Program-made: the position numbers and the translations under genes
Notes under the pieces: generated by a model
What the model was told of the DNA's origin: nothing
What the model saw: only the letters and a program-made list of their open reading frames with translations
Database searches by the model: none
In this document: one piece after another, positions 51,651 to 60,098 of the stretch
How the letters are laid out: the number at the start of each line of letters is the position of its first letter
Position numbering within the stretch: position 1 is the stretch's first letter
Assembly: GCA_035565775.1 (NCBI GenBank)
Contig: DATMRW010000030.1
Coordinates: 124,001-188,000, forward strand
Direction: 5' to 3'
DNA length: 64,000 nucleotides
Source: PRO6 sp035565775
GTDB lineage: Bacteria > Pseudomonadota > Alphaproteobacteria > Rhizobiales > Xanthobacteraceae

Positions 51651-53147
51651 TCACTTCATGGTCGGCATGGCGAACTCGGCACCTTCCTTCACGCCGGAAG
51701 GCCAGCGCGAGGTCACGGTCTTGGTCTTGGTGTAGAACCGCACCGAGTCCGGGCCGAACTGGTTGAGATCGCCAAAGCCGGAACGCTTCCAGCCGCCGAA
51801 GGTGTAGTAGGCGACCGGAACCGGGATCGGCACGTTGACGCCGACCATGCCGACATTGACACCCGCCGCGAATTCGCGCGCGGCATCGCCGTCGCGGGTG
51901 AAGATCGCAACGCCGTTGCCGTATTCATGCTCCGACGGCAGACGCACGGCTTCGTCGAAATCGTGCGCGCGCACGACCGAAAGCACCGGGCCGAAAATCT
52001 CTTCCTTGTAGATGCGCATGTTCGGCTTGACGTGATCGAACAGACAGCCGCCCATGTAGAAGCCGTTCTCGTAGCCCTGCATCTTGAAGCCGCGGCCATC
52101 GACCAGCAGCTTGGCCCCTTCCTGCACGCCGACATCGACGTAGTTGCGCACGCGGGCCAGCGCCTCGCGTGTCACCAGCGGGCCGAAGTCGGCCGTCGGA
52201 TCGGTCGAGGGGCCGATCTTGAGATTTTCGACGCGCGGGATCAGGCGCTCGACCAGCTCGTTCGCGGTCGCCTCGCCCACCGGCACCACCACCGACACCG
52301 CCATGCAGCGCTCGCCGGCCGCGCCATAGCCGGCGCCGACCAGCGCATCGACGGCCTGATCCATGTCGGCATCGGGCATGACGATGGCGTGGTTCTTCGC
52401 GCCGCCAAAACATTGCGCCCGCTTGCCGGTCGCGGCCGCGCGCTCATAGATGTATTGCGCGATCGGCGACGAGCCGACGAAGCCCACGGCGGCGATGTCG
52501 GGATCGTCGAGAATGGCGTCCACCGCTCCCTTGTCGCCGTTGACGACATTGAGAATGCCCGGCGGCAGGCCGGCTTCCAGCATCAGCTCGGCAAGGCGCA
52601 TCGGCACGCCGGGATCACGCTCGGACGGCTTGAGGATGAAGGCATTGCCGCAGGCGATCGCCGGAGCGAATTTCCACATCGGGATCATTGCGGGAAAGTT
52701 GAACGGCGTGATGCCGGCGACGACGCCGAGCGGCTGGCGCATCGAATAGATGTCGATGCCGGGACCGGCGCCCTCGGTATATTCGCCCTTCATCAGCTGC
52801 GGGATGCCGAGGGCGAATTCGACCACCTCGACGCCGCGCAAAATGTCTCCCTTCGCGTCCGGGATCGTCTTGCCGTGCTCGCGGGCGAGAAGCTCGGCCA
52901 GCGCGTCGTTGTCGCGCGCCACGAGCTCAAGAAATTTCATCAGGACACGGGTGCGGCGCTGCGGATTGACCGCCGCCCAGGCCGGCTGCGCGGCCTTGGC
53001 GTTTTCGACCGCGGCGCGGATTTCCTCCCTGGTCGCCAGCGCGACCTGCGCCTGAACCTCGCCGGTCATCGGCTCATAGACATCGGCGAACCGGCCTGAT
53101 TTTCCCTTGACGTGTTGGCCGCCAATGAAATGTCCGATCGTGCGCAT
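51651..53147 (-). CDS. mmsA: CoA-acylating methylmalonate-semialdehyde dehydrogenase
   Basis: The 498-residue aldehyde dehydrogenase carries GERCMAVSVVVPVG with the nucleophilic Cys and FNFPAMIPMW in the cofactor region. PVPVAYYTFGGWKRSGFGD follows at the C-terminus. MmsA forms propionyl-CoA and CO2 from methylmalonate semialdehyde, the final step of valine degradation. The ATG at 53147 is chosen, with GGAGGA 5 bases upstream; ATG at 53150 is nearly as likely. It is the first gene of the minus-strand valine run. Confidence 0.95.
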   Translation of the reverse strand: MRTIGHFIGGQHVKGKSGRFADVYEPMTGEVQAQVALATREEIRAAVENAKAAQPAWAAVNPQRRTRVLMKFLELVARDNDALAELLAREHGKTIPDAKGDILRGVEVVEFALGIPQLMKGEYTEGAGPGIDIYSMRQPLGVVAGITPFNFPAMIPMWKFAPAIACGNAFILKPSERDPGVPMRLAELMLEAGLPPGILNVVNGDKGAVDAILDDPDIAAVGFVGSSPIAQYIYERAAATGKRAQCFGGAKNHAIVMPDADMDQAVDALVGAGYGAAGERCMAVSVVVPVGEATANELVERLIPRVENLKIGPSTDPTADFGPLVTREALARVRNYVDVGVQEGAKLLVDGRGFKMQGYENGFYMGGCLFDHVKPNMRIYKEEIFGPVLSVVRAHDFDEAVRLPSEHEYGNGVAIFTRDGDAAREFAAGVNVGMVGVNVPIPVPVAYYTFGGWKRSGFGDLNQFGPDSVRFYTKTKTVTSRWPSGVKEGAEFAMPTMK

Positions 53148-53345
53148 CATTTCCTCCGACACAGCCAGACGACGCCCTGGCGCGGGCGTTCCGCCCACGG
53201 CGTCGTTCTGAGCATTGAGATTTTGATCTCGTCTCTTGTTTGATTTTCATATTGGCGGGCGGCGGTGGGGTCCGCAACATCAAACTACTACCACCTTCGA
53301 TCAAGGCGCCCGAAGGACCCCGGCGACGGGCCGCCGGTTCGCGCC

Positions 53346-53993
53346 TCACGCGCCGGCGGTATCGTCCGCCCCATCGCCACCGGTTTTCGTTGCAGCGGGC
53401 GCTTCTTCGGCTGAAGCCGGGCAGTTTTTCAGCGCGGCCTTGCGGCAGGCCGCCAGCACCTCGGCCGAAAACGCGCCGCCGCCGGCGCCGCGGGCAAGAA
53501 TCAATGCCCCGGCCATCAAGGCGAGCGAGGCGATCGCCTCGCTGCGCGCCTCGGCGGCGGGCTTGCCGGGAATCTGCTCGGCCAGGGTGCCGATCATCTC
53601 GTCGAGCTTGTCGGCGAACATCTCGCGCGCCTTGTCGCCTTCGCGGGCGATTTCGGCGCCGAGCGCTGCCACCGCGCAGCCGCGGCCCGGCGCATCGCAA
53701 TGGTCGGGCGTCAGGTAAGCCTCGACGATCGCGGCGAGGCGCTCGTCCTCGGGCAGTTCCGCGGCGTTCTTGCGCCAGCGCGCGATGGAGCGGTCCATCG
53801 CATCGGCAACCGCCTCGACCAGAAGCGCCTCGCGGGAGTTGAAGTGGGCATAGAACCCGCCATGGGTCAGCCCGGCCTCCTTCATGAGGTCGGCCACCCC
53901 GACGCCGCGCGTACCCTTTTCGCGGAGACACACCGATGCCTTGCGCACAATCCGCGCCCGCGTCTCGGCCTTGTGTTCCTTGGAGTAGCGCAT
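53346..53993 (-). CDS. TetR-family transcriptional regulator
   Basis: The 215-residue protein has the TetR HTH in residues ~10-57: RARIVRKASVCLREKGTRGVGVADLMKEAG split by the helices, then LTHGGFYAHFNSREALL. The C-terminal domain includes CDAPGRGCAVAALGAEIAR, a pattern shared with NemR-like thiol-sensing members. It lies ahead of mmsA on the same strand and may control the valine genes or itself. The tail is rich in Ala and Gly. The ATG at 53993 is chosen for the family start MRYSKEHKAETR. Confidence 0.9.
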   Translation of the reverse strand: MRYSKEHKAETRARIVRKASVCLREKGTRGVGVADLMKEAGLTHGGFYAHFNSREALLVEAVADAMDRSIARWRKNAAELPEDERLAAIVEAYLTPDHCDAPGRGCAVAALGAEIAREGDKAREMFADKLDEMIGTLAEQIPGKPAAEARSEAIASLALMAGALILARGAGGGAFSAEVLAACRKAALKNCPASAEEAPAATKTGGDGADDTAGA

Positions 53994-54189
53994 CACCGTC
54001 CACGAGATGATCAGCATCATATAACGCTCATGCACCGTAACGGACACCGCCCGCGGCGTCAAAAACCGGACTTTTTTCGCAGCCGCCGCGCGTTTTCCAA
54101 CTCGCCGCCTGCACTTGCGCCGCAGTCTGCTAACCTCGCCGCCAAACCCGCCCAGACGGCCAATTCACAGACAGCCAGCGAGGACCACC

Positions 54190-54969
54190 ATGGAGATGCT
54201 CAACCAGCACTGCGGCATTGCCCGCGACGCCCGAGACGTCGTCACCGTCACGATCTGCAATGCCGGGCCGCTGAACATTTTGGGCTCTGCCGCCATCCGC
54301 GACGTCCGCGACGGGCTGAACACGCTGGCCGCCGATCCCACCATCCGCGCGGTCGTGATGACCGGCGAAAGCCCCAAAAGCCTGATCGGCGGCGCCGACA
54401 TCAAGGAAATGGCGACCCTCGACCAGGCGTCGGCAGAGACCTTCATCACCGGGCTGCGCGACCTCTGCGAGGCCGCCCGGCAGTTCCCCGCCCCGGTGAT
54501 TGCCCGGCTGGCCGGCTGGTGCCTCGGCGGCGGGCTGGAATTCGCCGCCGCCTGCGATATCCGCATCGCCGCGCAGAGCGCCAAATTCGCCATGCCGGAG
54601 GTCAAGGTCGGCATCCCCTCGGTGATCCACGCCGCGCTGTTGCCCCGCCTGATCGGCTGGGGCCGCGCCCGCTGGCTGATCTTGACGGCGGCCACCATCG
54701 ACGCGCCGACGGCGCTTGCCTGGGGGCTGGTCGACCAGATGGCCGAGGATGCCAACCTCGACGCCGCCATCGACGCGACCCTCGCGCAACTTCTCGAATG
54801 CGGGCCCGAGGCCCTGCGCGCGCAAAAAGCCCTTCTCCGCCAATGGGAAGAACTTCCGCTTGCACAATCCGTCGATCTCAGCATCAAGACGTTCGGCGAA
54901 GCCTATCTGACCGGCGAGCCGCAGCGGCTGATGCAGAACTTTATCGACCGGCCGCGGTCGCGGGCCTGA
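54190..54969 (+). CDS. Enoyl-CoA hydratase/isomerase (crotonase)
   Basis: The 259-residue crotonase has SLIGGADIKEMATLD (oxyanion hole), GWCLGGGLEFAAACDIRIA and AKFAMPEVKVGIPSVIHAALL with one conserved catalytic Glu. The second Glu typical of hydratases (in the GGG-loop) is present as GLEFAAA. It could hydrate methacrylyl-CoA, a step otherwise missing from the adjacent valine genes, but it is on the opposite strand and may serve another path. An AGGAC precedes the ATG. Confidence 0.88.
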   Translation: MEMLNQHCGIARDARDVVTVTICNAGPLNILGSAAIRDVRDGLNTLAADPTIRAVVMTGESPKSLIGGADIKEMATLDQASAETFITGLRDLCEAARQFPAPVIARLAGWCLGGGLEFAAACDIRIAAQSAKFAMPEVKVGIPSVIHAALLPRLIGWGRARWLILTAATIDAPTALAWGLVDQMAEDANLDAAIDATLAQLLECGPEALRAQKALLRQWEELPLAQSVDLSIKTFGEAYLTGEPQRLMQNFIDRPRSRA

Positions 54970-55050
54970 CCCGGTTCCCGGTCTGCGAATTCCGCAAATC
55001 GCCATGCGAAACTTTGCAGTGGCTGCATCCTAGCGGGCCCGGCCCATTGT

Positions 55051-55064
55051 ATGATAATTATCAT
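55051..55064. promoter_or_regulatory. 14-bp palindrome upstream of the MFS gene (candidate operator)
   Basis: The perfect palindrome ATGATAATTATCAT lies 65 bases before the MFS start in the 160-base gap after the crotonase gene. It is A/T-rich against a GC-rich background. It may bind a dimeric regulator; the protein is not known. Confidence 0.45.
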
Positions 55065-55129
55065 CTCATGATCCGCCAGCCGGATCGTTTTGCAGTGTGC
55101 GCCAACCACCAACCCGATTGGGACACCCG

Positions 55130-56422
55130 ATGATCTCCGACTGGCTTTCGGCAAGACTCGCGCGCAGGAACATCCATTATGGCTGGGTGATGGTGCTTGT
55201 CACCTTTCTCACCGCGCTGGTCAGTGCGGGCGCGGTCGGCGCGCCGGGCGTCTTCATCATTCCGCTGCAGCAGGAATTCGGCTGGTCGACGGCGGAGATT
55301 TCCACCGCGCTCTCGATCCGCCTGTTGCTGTTCGGGCTGATGGCACCGTTCACGGCCGCCCTGCTCAACCGCTACGGCCTGCGCCGGATCACCAGCATCG
55401 GCCTGTCGCTGGTGATCTTCGGCCTCCTCGTCTCGCTGATGATGACGCAGATCTGGCAGCTCGTCCTGCTGTGGGGTTTCGTCATCGGCTTCGGCACCGG
55501 CATGACCGCGCTGGTGCTCGGCGCGACCGTCGCCGCGCGCTGGTTCACCGCCCGGCGCGGCCTCGTCGTCGGCATCCTCACCGCCAGCTCCGCAACCGGG
55601 CAGCTCGTCTTCCTGCCGCTGCTCGCCGGCCTCACCGAGACCTATGGCTGGCGCACCGCGCTGACGATGCTGACGATTGCGCTGATCGTCACCGCGCTTG
55701 CCGTTCTCGCTCTGATGCGCGACCGCCCTTCCGACATTGGCCTGCGCCCGTTCGGCGACACCGGCACCGCCCCGGTGGCTGCACCGCAGCAGCAGGGCTC
55801 GATCTTCGGAGCGGCCTTCGGCGCGCTGCGCGAGGCTTCGCGCGAGCCGATCTTCTGGGTGCTGTTCTTCACGTTCTTCATCTGCGGCGCCAGCACCAAC
55901 GGCCTGATCCAGATCCACTTCATTCCGTTCTGCTCCGACTTCGGCATGGCGGCGACCGGGGCTGCGACGCTGCTCGCCGTGATGGGCATTTTCGACTTCA
56001 TCGGAACCATCGGCTCGGGCTGGCTGTCCGACCGCTACGACAACCGCACGCTGCTGTTCTGGTATTATGGCCTGCGCGGCCTGTCGCTGATCGCGCTGCC
56101 CTTCACCAACTTCTCGTTCTACGGGCTGTCGCTGTTCGCGATCTTCTACGGCCTCGACTGGATCGCAACCGTGCCGCCGACGGTGAAGCTCACCGTCTCG
56201 CGCTTCGGCCCCGAGAAAGCCAATCTGGTATTCGGCTGGATCTTCGCCGGGCACCAGCTCGGCGCGGCCTCGATCGCCATGGCAGCGGGTGCGTCCCGCA
56301 CCTATCTTGCAAGCTACCTTCCCGCCTTCTTCGTCGCCGGTGCGCTGTGCCTCGTCGCCGCCATCGTCGTCGTCACGATCGGCCGCGGCAAGCAGCAGAA
56401 AATCGCCACCGCCGCGGCGTGA
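55130..56422 (+). CDS. MFS transporter (monocarboxylate/oxalate-formate type)
   Basis: The 430-residue protein has 12 hydrophobic segments. The start is typical of OFA/monocarboxylate carriers: RNIHYGWVMVLVTFLTALVS, then FIIPLQQEFGWSTAEISTA. SGWLSDRYDNRTLLF after segment 8 is a motif A repeat. The substrate is probably an organic acid, consistent with the acyl-CoA genes around it; this is inference. The ATG at 55130 is chosen; an upstream in-frame start adds 11 residues. A 12-bp hairpin follows the gene. Confidence 0.88.
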   Translation: MISDWLSARLARRNIHYGWVMVLVTFLTALVSAGAVGAPGVFIIPLQQEFGWSTAEISTALSIRLLLFGLMAPFTAALLNRYGLRRITSIGLSLVIFGLLVSLMMTQIWQLVLLWGFVIGFGTGMTALVLGATVAARWFTARRGLVVGILTASSATGQLVFLPLLAGLTETYGWRTALTMLTIALIVTALAVLALMRDRPSDIGLRPFGDTGTAPVAAPQQQGSIFGAAFGALREASREPIFWVLFFTFFICGASTNGLIQIHFIPFCSDFGMAATGAATLLAVMGIFDFIGTIGSGWLSDRYDNRTLLFWYYGLRGLSLIALPFTNFSFYGLSLFAIFYGLDWIATVPPTVKLTVSRFGPEKANLVFGWIFAGHQLGAASIAMAAGASRTYLASYLPAFFVAGALCLVAAIVVVTIGRGKQQKIATAAA

Positions 56423-56441
56423 CAATTACTTTCCTCGTTCA

Positions 56442-56474
56442 TTCCGCTGCGCGAAACAAACTCGCGCAGCGGAA
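56442..56474 (+). terminator. Hairpin after the MFS gene
   Basis: A perfect 12-bp inverted repeat (TTCCGCTGCGCG at 56442-56453, CGCGCAGCGGAA at 56463-56474) has a 9-base A/C-rich loop. It lies 20 bases after the MFS stop. There is no T-run, but the stem is strong; terminator function is likely. Confidence 0.55.
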
Positions 56475-56616
56475 CACGCTCATAGCCATTTGTCGAAAAT
56501 CCCGCGCACATTCGTCGCCGCGCGGGATTGCTATGACTTCGCGGCGATGACATGATCCCTCCCATAAAATGTAAAGGCGCACTGCACCGCAAGTGCCGCC
56601 GACGGGAGGGTCTTGG

Positions 56617-57768
56617 ATGGTTGCTCGCAAAATTGCTTTTGCGTCGCTGATGCTGGCCGCTTCGACACTGGCCACCGTTTCCACGCTGCACGCACAGGAA
56701 GTGAAACTGCCCCCGACCATGGCCTTCACGGCCTATGACACGGGCTCGTCCGGCTTCAACATCGCCGTCGCCATCGGCAAGATGATGAAGGAAAAATACA
56801 ACTCCAACGTCCGCGTGCTGCCCGCCGGCAACGACGTCGCCCGCCTCGCGCCGCTGCGCGCCAAGCGCGCCGTCGCCTCCGCGATGGGCACCGGCAGCTA
56901 CTTTGCGCAGGAAGGCGTGTTCGAATTCGGCGCCAAGGAATGGGGCCCGCAGCCGATCCAGCTCATCCTCTCCACGGTCGATTGCAACGGCATGTCGATC
57001 GGCATCGCCAACGACATCGGCGTCAAGGAACTCGGCGACTTCCGGGGCAAGCGCCTCGGCTTCGTCGTCGGCTCGCCCGCGCTCAACCAGAATGCGCTCG
57101 CGATCATCGCCTTCGCCGGGCTGACGCAGAAGGACGTCAAGATCGTCGAATTCGCCAGCTATGGCGCGATGTGGAAGGGCCTGATCAACAACGACGTTGA
57201 CGCCGCCTTCGCCTCGACGATCTCCGGGCAGGCCAAGGAAGCCGAGACCTCGCCGCGCGGCGTGCTGTGGCCGCGCATGGCCAGGGACGACAAGGCCGGC
57301 TGGGAGCGCGTCGCCAAGGTCGGGCCGTTCTTCACGCCCCACACCGCGACCTGCGGCGCCGGCCTGACCAAGCCGACCGAGATGGGCACCTATCCCTATC
57401 CGGTCATCGTCACCTACGGCACGGAGTCCGAAGCGGACATCCATGCCGTCACCAAGGCGATGATCGAGGGCTACGACCTCTACAAGGACGGCGCGCCGGG
57501 AGCCGTCGGCCTCGAGCTGAAGCGGCAGACGATGAAGTGGGTGATCCCCTTCCATCCCGGCGCCGTGAAGGCCTTCAAGGAGGCCAAGCACTGGACCGAC
57601 GCCGACCAGGCCCACAACGACGCGCTCATCAAGCGCCAGGGCGTCCTGATGGCGGCATGGGCCGACTACACCAAGACCAATCCGGCCGACGACAAGTTCG
57701 TCGAGGGCTGGCAGGCGGCCCGCAAGGCCGCGCTCGCCAAGGCAAACCTGCCGGACGCCTTCAACTGA
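56617..57768 (+). CDS. TAXI-family TRAP transporter solute-binding protein
   Basis: The 383-residue periplasmic protein has a signal peptide (residues 1-27, ending TLHAQEV). The mature part has TAYDTGSSGFNIAVAIGK near 39, the TAXI-type ligand region, and MGTGSYFAQEGVFEFG. It binds a substrate and delivers it to the fused permease encoded next. TAXI binding proteins mostly take organic acids, but the ligand cannot be read from sequence. GGGAGGG precedes the start. A 239-base gap with a strong hairpin separates it from the permease gene. Confidence 0.92.
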   Translation: MVARKIAFASLMLAASTLATVSTLHAQEVKLPPTMAFTAYDTGSSGFNIAVAIGKMMKEKYNSNVRVLPAGNDVARLAPLRAKRAVASAMGTGSYFAQEGVFEFGAKEWGPQPIQLILSTVDCNGMSIGIANDIGVKELGDFRGKRLGFVVGSPALNQNALAIIAFAGLTQKDVKIVEFASYGAMWKGLINNDVDAAFASTISGQAKEAETSPRGVLWPRMARDDKAGWERVAKVGPFFTPHTATCGAGLTKPTEMGTYPYPVIVTYGTESEADIHAVTKAMIEGYDLYKDGAPGAVGLELKRQTMKWVIPFHPGAVKAFKEAKHWTDADQAHNDALIKRQGVLMAAWADYTKTNPADDKFVEGWQAARKAALAKANLPDAFN

Positions 57769-57895
57769 CCGCGCCGAAACCATGCGCGCCATCCCTCGCA
57801 AACCATGCGACGGGCATGGCGCGCGGGACCGGCGCAGGCAGACCGCCCACAAAAGCAGACAGACAACACGGACAGACATCAATCCGGCACCACGA

Positions 57896-57919
57896 CAGGC
57901 GGAGCACACGCTCCGCCTG
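57896..57919 (+). terminator. Hairpin between TAXI binding protein and permease genes
   Basis: A perfect 10-bp inverted repeat (CAGGCGGAGC at 57896-57905, GCTCCGCCTG at 57910-57919) has a 4-base loop, ACAC. It lies in the intercistronic gap and has no T-run. It may act as a partial terminator or RNA-stabilising hairpin that keeps binding-protein levels above the permease. Confidence 0.45.
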
Positions 57920-58007
57920 AACAAGCACTGTTCGCTCATTTCAGCCCGCCCGCGAGAAGCCGCCTTCCCCTGCTTCGGCGCGGTGTGGGCAGCGTCGAGG
58001 ATCATTG

Positions 58008-60098
58008 ATGACAACGGCCGCCCCCTCCCAGCACCCGACCGCCCCCACCAAGATCGTGATGCCTGATCCGCACTCCGATGTCGCCAACATGCAGGAGGCG
58101 GAAGTCACGCGGGTACGCTCGCTCACCGGCTTCTGGCGCGCCGCGCTGATCCTCGCCACCGCCGCGACGATCTTCTTGTGCATCAACCAGCAGTTCGCGC
58201 TGCGCTTCTTCGTCGGCTACACCCAGCTCAACACCGAATATTTTTATCTGCTGATCGCGCTGATGCTGCCGTTCTCGTTCCTGATCTTTCCCGGATCGGA
58301 AACGGCGCCGCTGAACCGCGTGCCGTGGTACGACGTCGCGCTCGCGGCCATCACCTTCGCAGCCTCGATCGTGCTGATGAGCTATATCCGCAAGGCGGCG
58401 GAAGCCGGCTGGGAGTTCGGCGGCGCGCCGACGCCAGCCTTCATCGCGGGCCTCGTGATGTGGGCGATGCTGATGGAGGCGCTGCGCCGCACCGGCGGCT
58501 GGAGCCTCGTGCTGTGCATCTTCCCGTTCACGGTCTACCCGCTGTTCGCCGACGCGACCTGGCTCGGCCCGCTGCGCGGCACGCAGTCGACGCTCGAACA
58601 GGCCACCGCCTATCATGTGCTCTCGGGTGAGAGCCTCCTCGGCATTCCGATCCAGGCCTTTGCCGACACCGTGATCGGCTTCCTCGTCTTCGGCGTCGCG
58701 CTGATGACGACGGGCGCCGGAAAATTCTTCATCAACATTTCCTTCGCGCTGTGCGGCACGTTTCGCGGCGGCGCGGCCAAGGTCTGCATCTTCGCCAGCG
58801 CCCTGCTCGGCATGATGTCTGGCTCGATCATCTCCAACGTGCTCACCGCCGGCACCATGACGATCCCCGTGATGAAGAAGAGCGGCTTTCGCGCGACCTA
58901 TGCCGCCGCCATCGAGGCCTGCGCCTCCACCGGCGCGGTGCTGGCCCCGCCGGTGATGGGCGCGACCGCCTTCATCATCGCCCAGTTCCTCAACATCAGC
59001 TATGCCGAAGTCGCCGTCGCCGCCGTCATTCCCGCGGCGCTGTACTATATCGGCCTGTTCATGCAGGTGGACGCCTATGCCGCCCGCCACGGCCTCGAAG
59101 GCATTCCGCGCTCAGAACTGCCGCGCGCATGGGACGCGATCAAGGAAGGCTGGTACTACATCTTCGTCATCGCGCTCCTGATCGTCATGCTGCTTCACTT
59201 CAAACGCGAGAGCCACGCGCCGTTCTACGCCACCGCCCTGCTGCTCGTGCTCAACCAGCTGTTTTCCAAGGATACCCGCTGGACGCGCGCAACCGTGCTG
59301 CGCTTCTTCGAGGTCAATGGCCGCACCTTCGTCGAGCTCGCCGGCATTCTCGCCGGCTGCGGCCTCCTGATTGGCGCGTTCTCGATGACCGGCGTGATCT
59401 CCAGCCTCGCCAACGATCTGTTGCAAATCGCCGGCGACAACGCGTTCCTGCTGCTGATCATGTGCGCGGTCACGAGCCTCATCCTCGGCCTCGGCCTCAC
59501 GACGACGGCCTGCTACATCTTCCTTGCGATCCTCGTCGCCCCGGCGTTGGAAAAGGTCGGCCTCAACCGCCTCGCCGTCCATATGTTCATCTTCTATTGG
59601 GGCATGCTTTCCTCCATCACCCCGCCGGTCGCCATCGCCTCTTTCGCGGCGGCAGGCATTGCCGGCTCGCCGGCGATGCGCACCGGCTGGGAGTCGATGT
59701 GGGTCGGCAGCATCATCTACTTCATTCCGTTCTTCTTCGTGCTCAATCCGGCGCTGGTGTTGCAGGGCAGCTATCTGGTCGCCCTCGGCCTGATGGCGCT
59801 GATCGCACTCGGCACGCTGTTCATCTGCGGCGGCATCCAGGGCTATCAGGCGTTCATCGGCGACCTGCGCCATGCCGGCGCGCTGCAATGGCCGATCCGC
59901 GTGCTGCTGATCATCGGCGGCGTCGTGATTGCAACGCCGGGCGGCGGCATCATGCCGTTGTCGGAAGCGCAGATTTTGATGCTGGGCGCCGCCATCCTGA
60001 TCCCGACCGTCATACTGGCAAAGTATCTGGCCAGCCGCGACGGCGCGCACGCCGTCGCCTTCAACCGCCCGGAGGCGCAGCGCCGTCAGGCCATCTGA
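58008..60098 (+). CDS. Fused TRAP transporter permease (DctQ-M type, TAXI)
   Basis: The 696-residue membrane protein has about 16-18 hydrophobic segments, the fused small and large TRAP subunits. The N-terminal ~160 residues match the small subunit. The large-subunit part has GMMSGSIISNVLTAGTMTIPVMKK and later FYWGMLSSITPPVAIASFAAAG. It works with the TAXI binding protein for sodium-driven uptake. The ATG at 58008 is used, with GAGG 7 bases upstream; TTG at 58005 is in frame. It overlaps the convergent acyl-CoA synthetase by 13 bases. Confidence 0.93.
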   Translation: MTTAAPSQHPTAPTKIVMPDPHSDVANMQEAEVTRVRSLTGFWRAALILATAATIFLCINQQFALRFFVGYTQLNTEYFYLLIALMLPFSFLIFPGSETAPLNRVPWYDVALAAITFAASIVLMSYIRKAAEAGWEFGGAPTPAFIAGLVMWAMLMEALRRTGGWSLVLCIFPFTVYPLFADATWLGPLRGTQSTLEQATAYHVLSGESLLGIPIQAFADTVIGFLVFGVALMTTGAGKFFINISFALCGTFRGGAAKVCIFASALLGMMSGSIISNVLTAGTMTIPVMKKSGFRATYAAAIEACASTGAVLAPPVMGATAFIIAQFLNISYAEVAVAAVIPAALYYIGLFMQVDAYAARHGLEGIPRSELPRAWDAIKEGWYYIFVIALLIVMLLHFKRESHAPFYATALLLVLNQLFSKDTRWTRATVLRFFEVNGRTFVELAGILAGCGLLIGAFSMTGVISSLANDLLQIAGDNAFLLLIMCAVTSLILGLGLTTTACYIFLAILVAPALEKVGLNRLAVHMFIFYWGMLSSITPPVAIASFAAAGIAGSPAMRTGWESMWVGSIIYFIPFFFVLNPALVLQGSYLVALGLMALIALGTLFICGGIQGYQAFIGDLRHAGALQWPIRVLLIIGGVVIATPGGGIMPLSEAQILMLGAAILIPTVILAKYLASRDGAHAVAFNRPEAQRRQAI

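Noticed and set aside
53991..54020. ATGAT-CAGC-ATCAT inverted repeat upstream of the tetR gene as its operator
   Set aside because: Arms are only 5 bp and overlap in-frame upstream codons; too weak to call.
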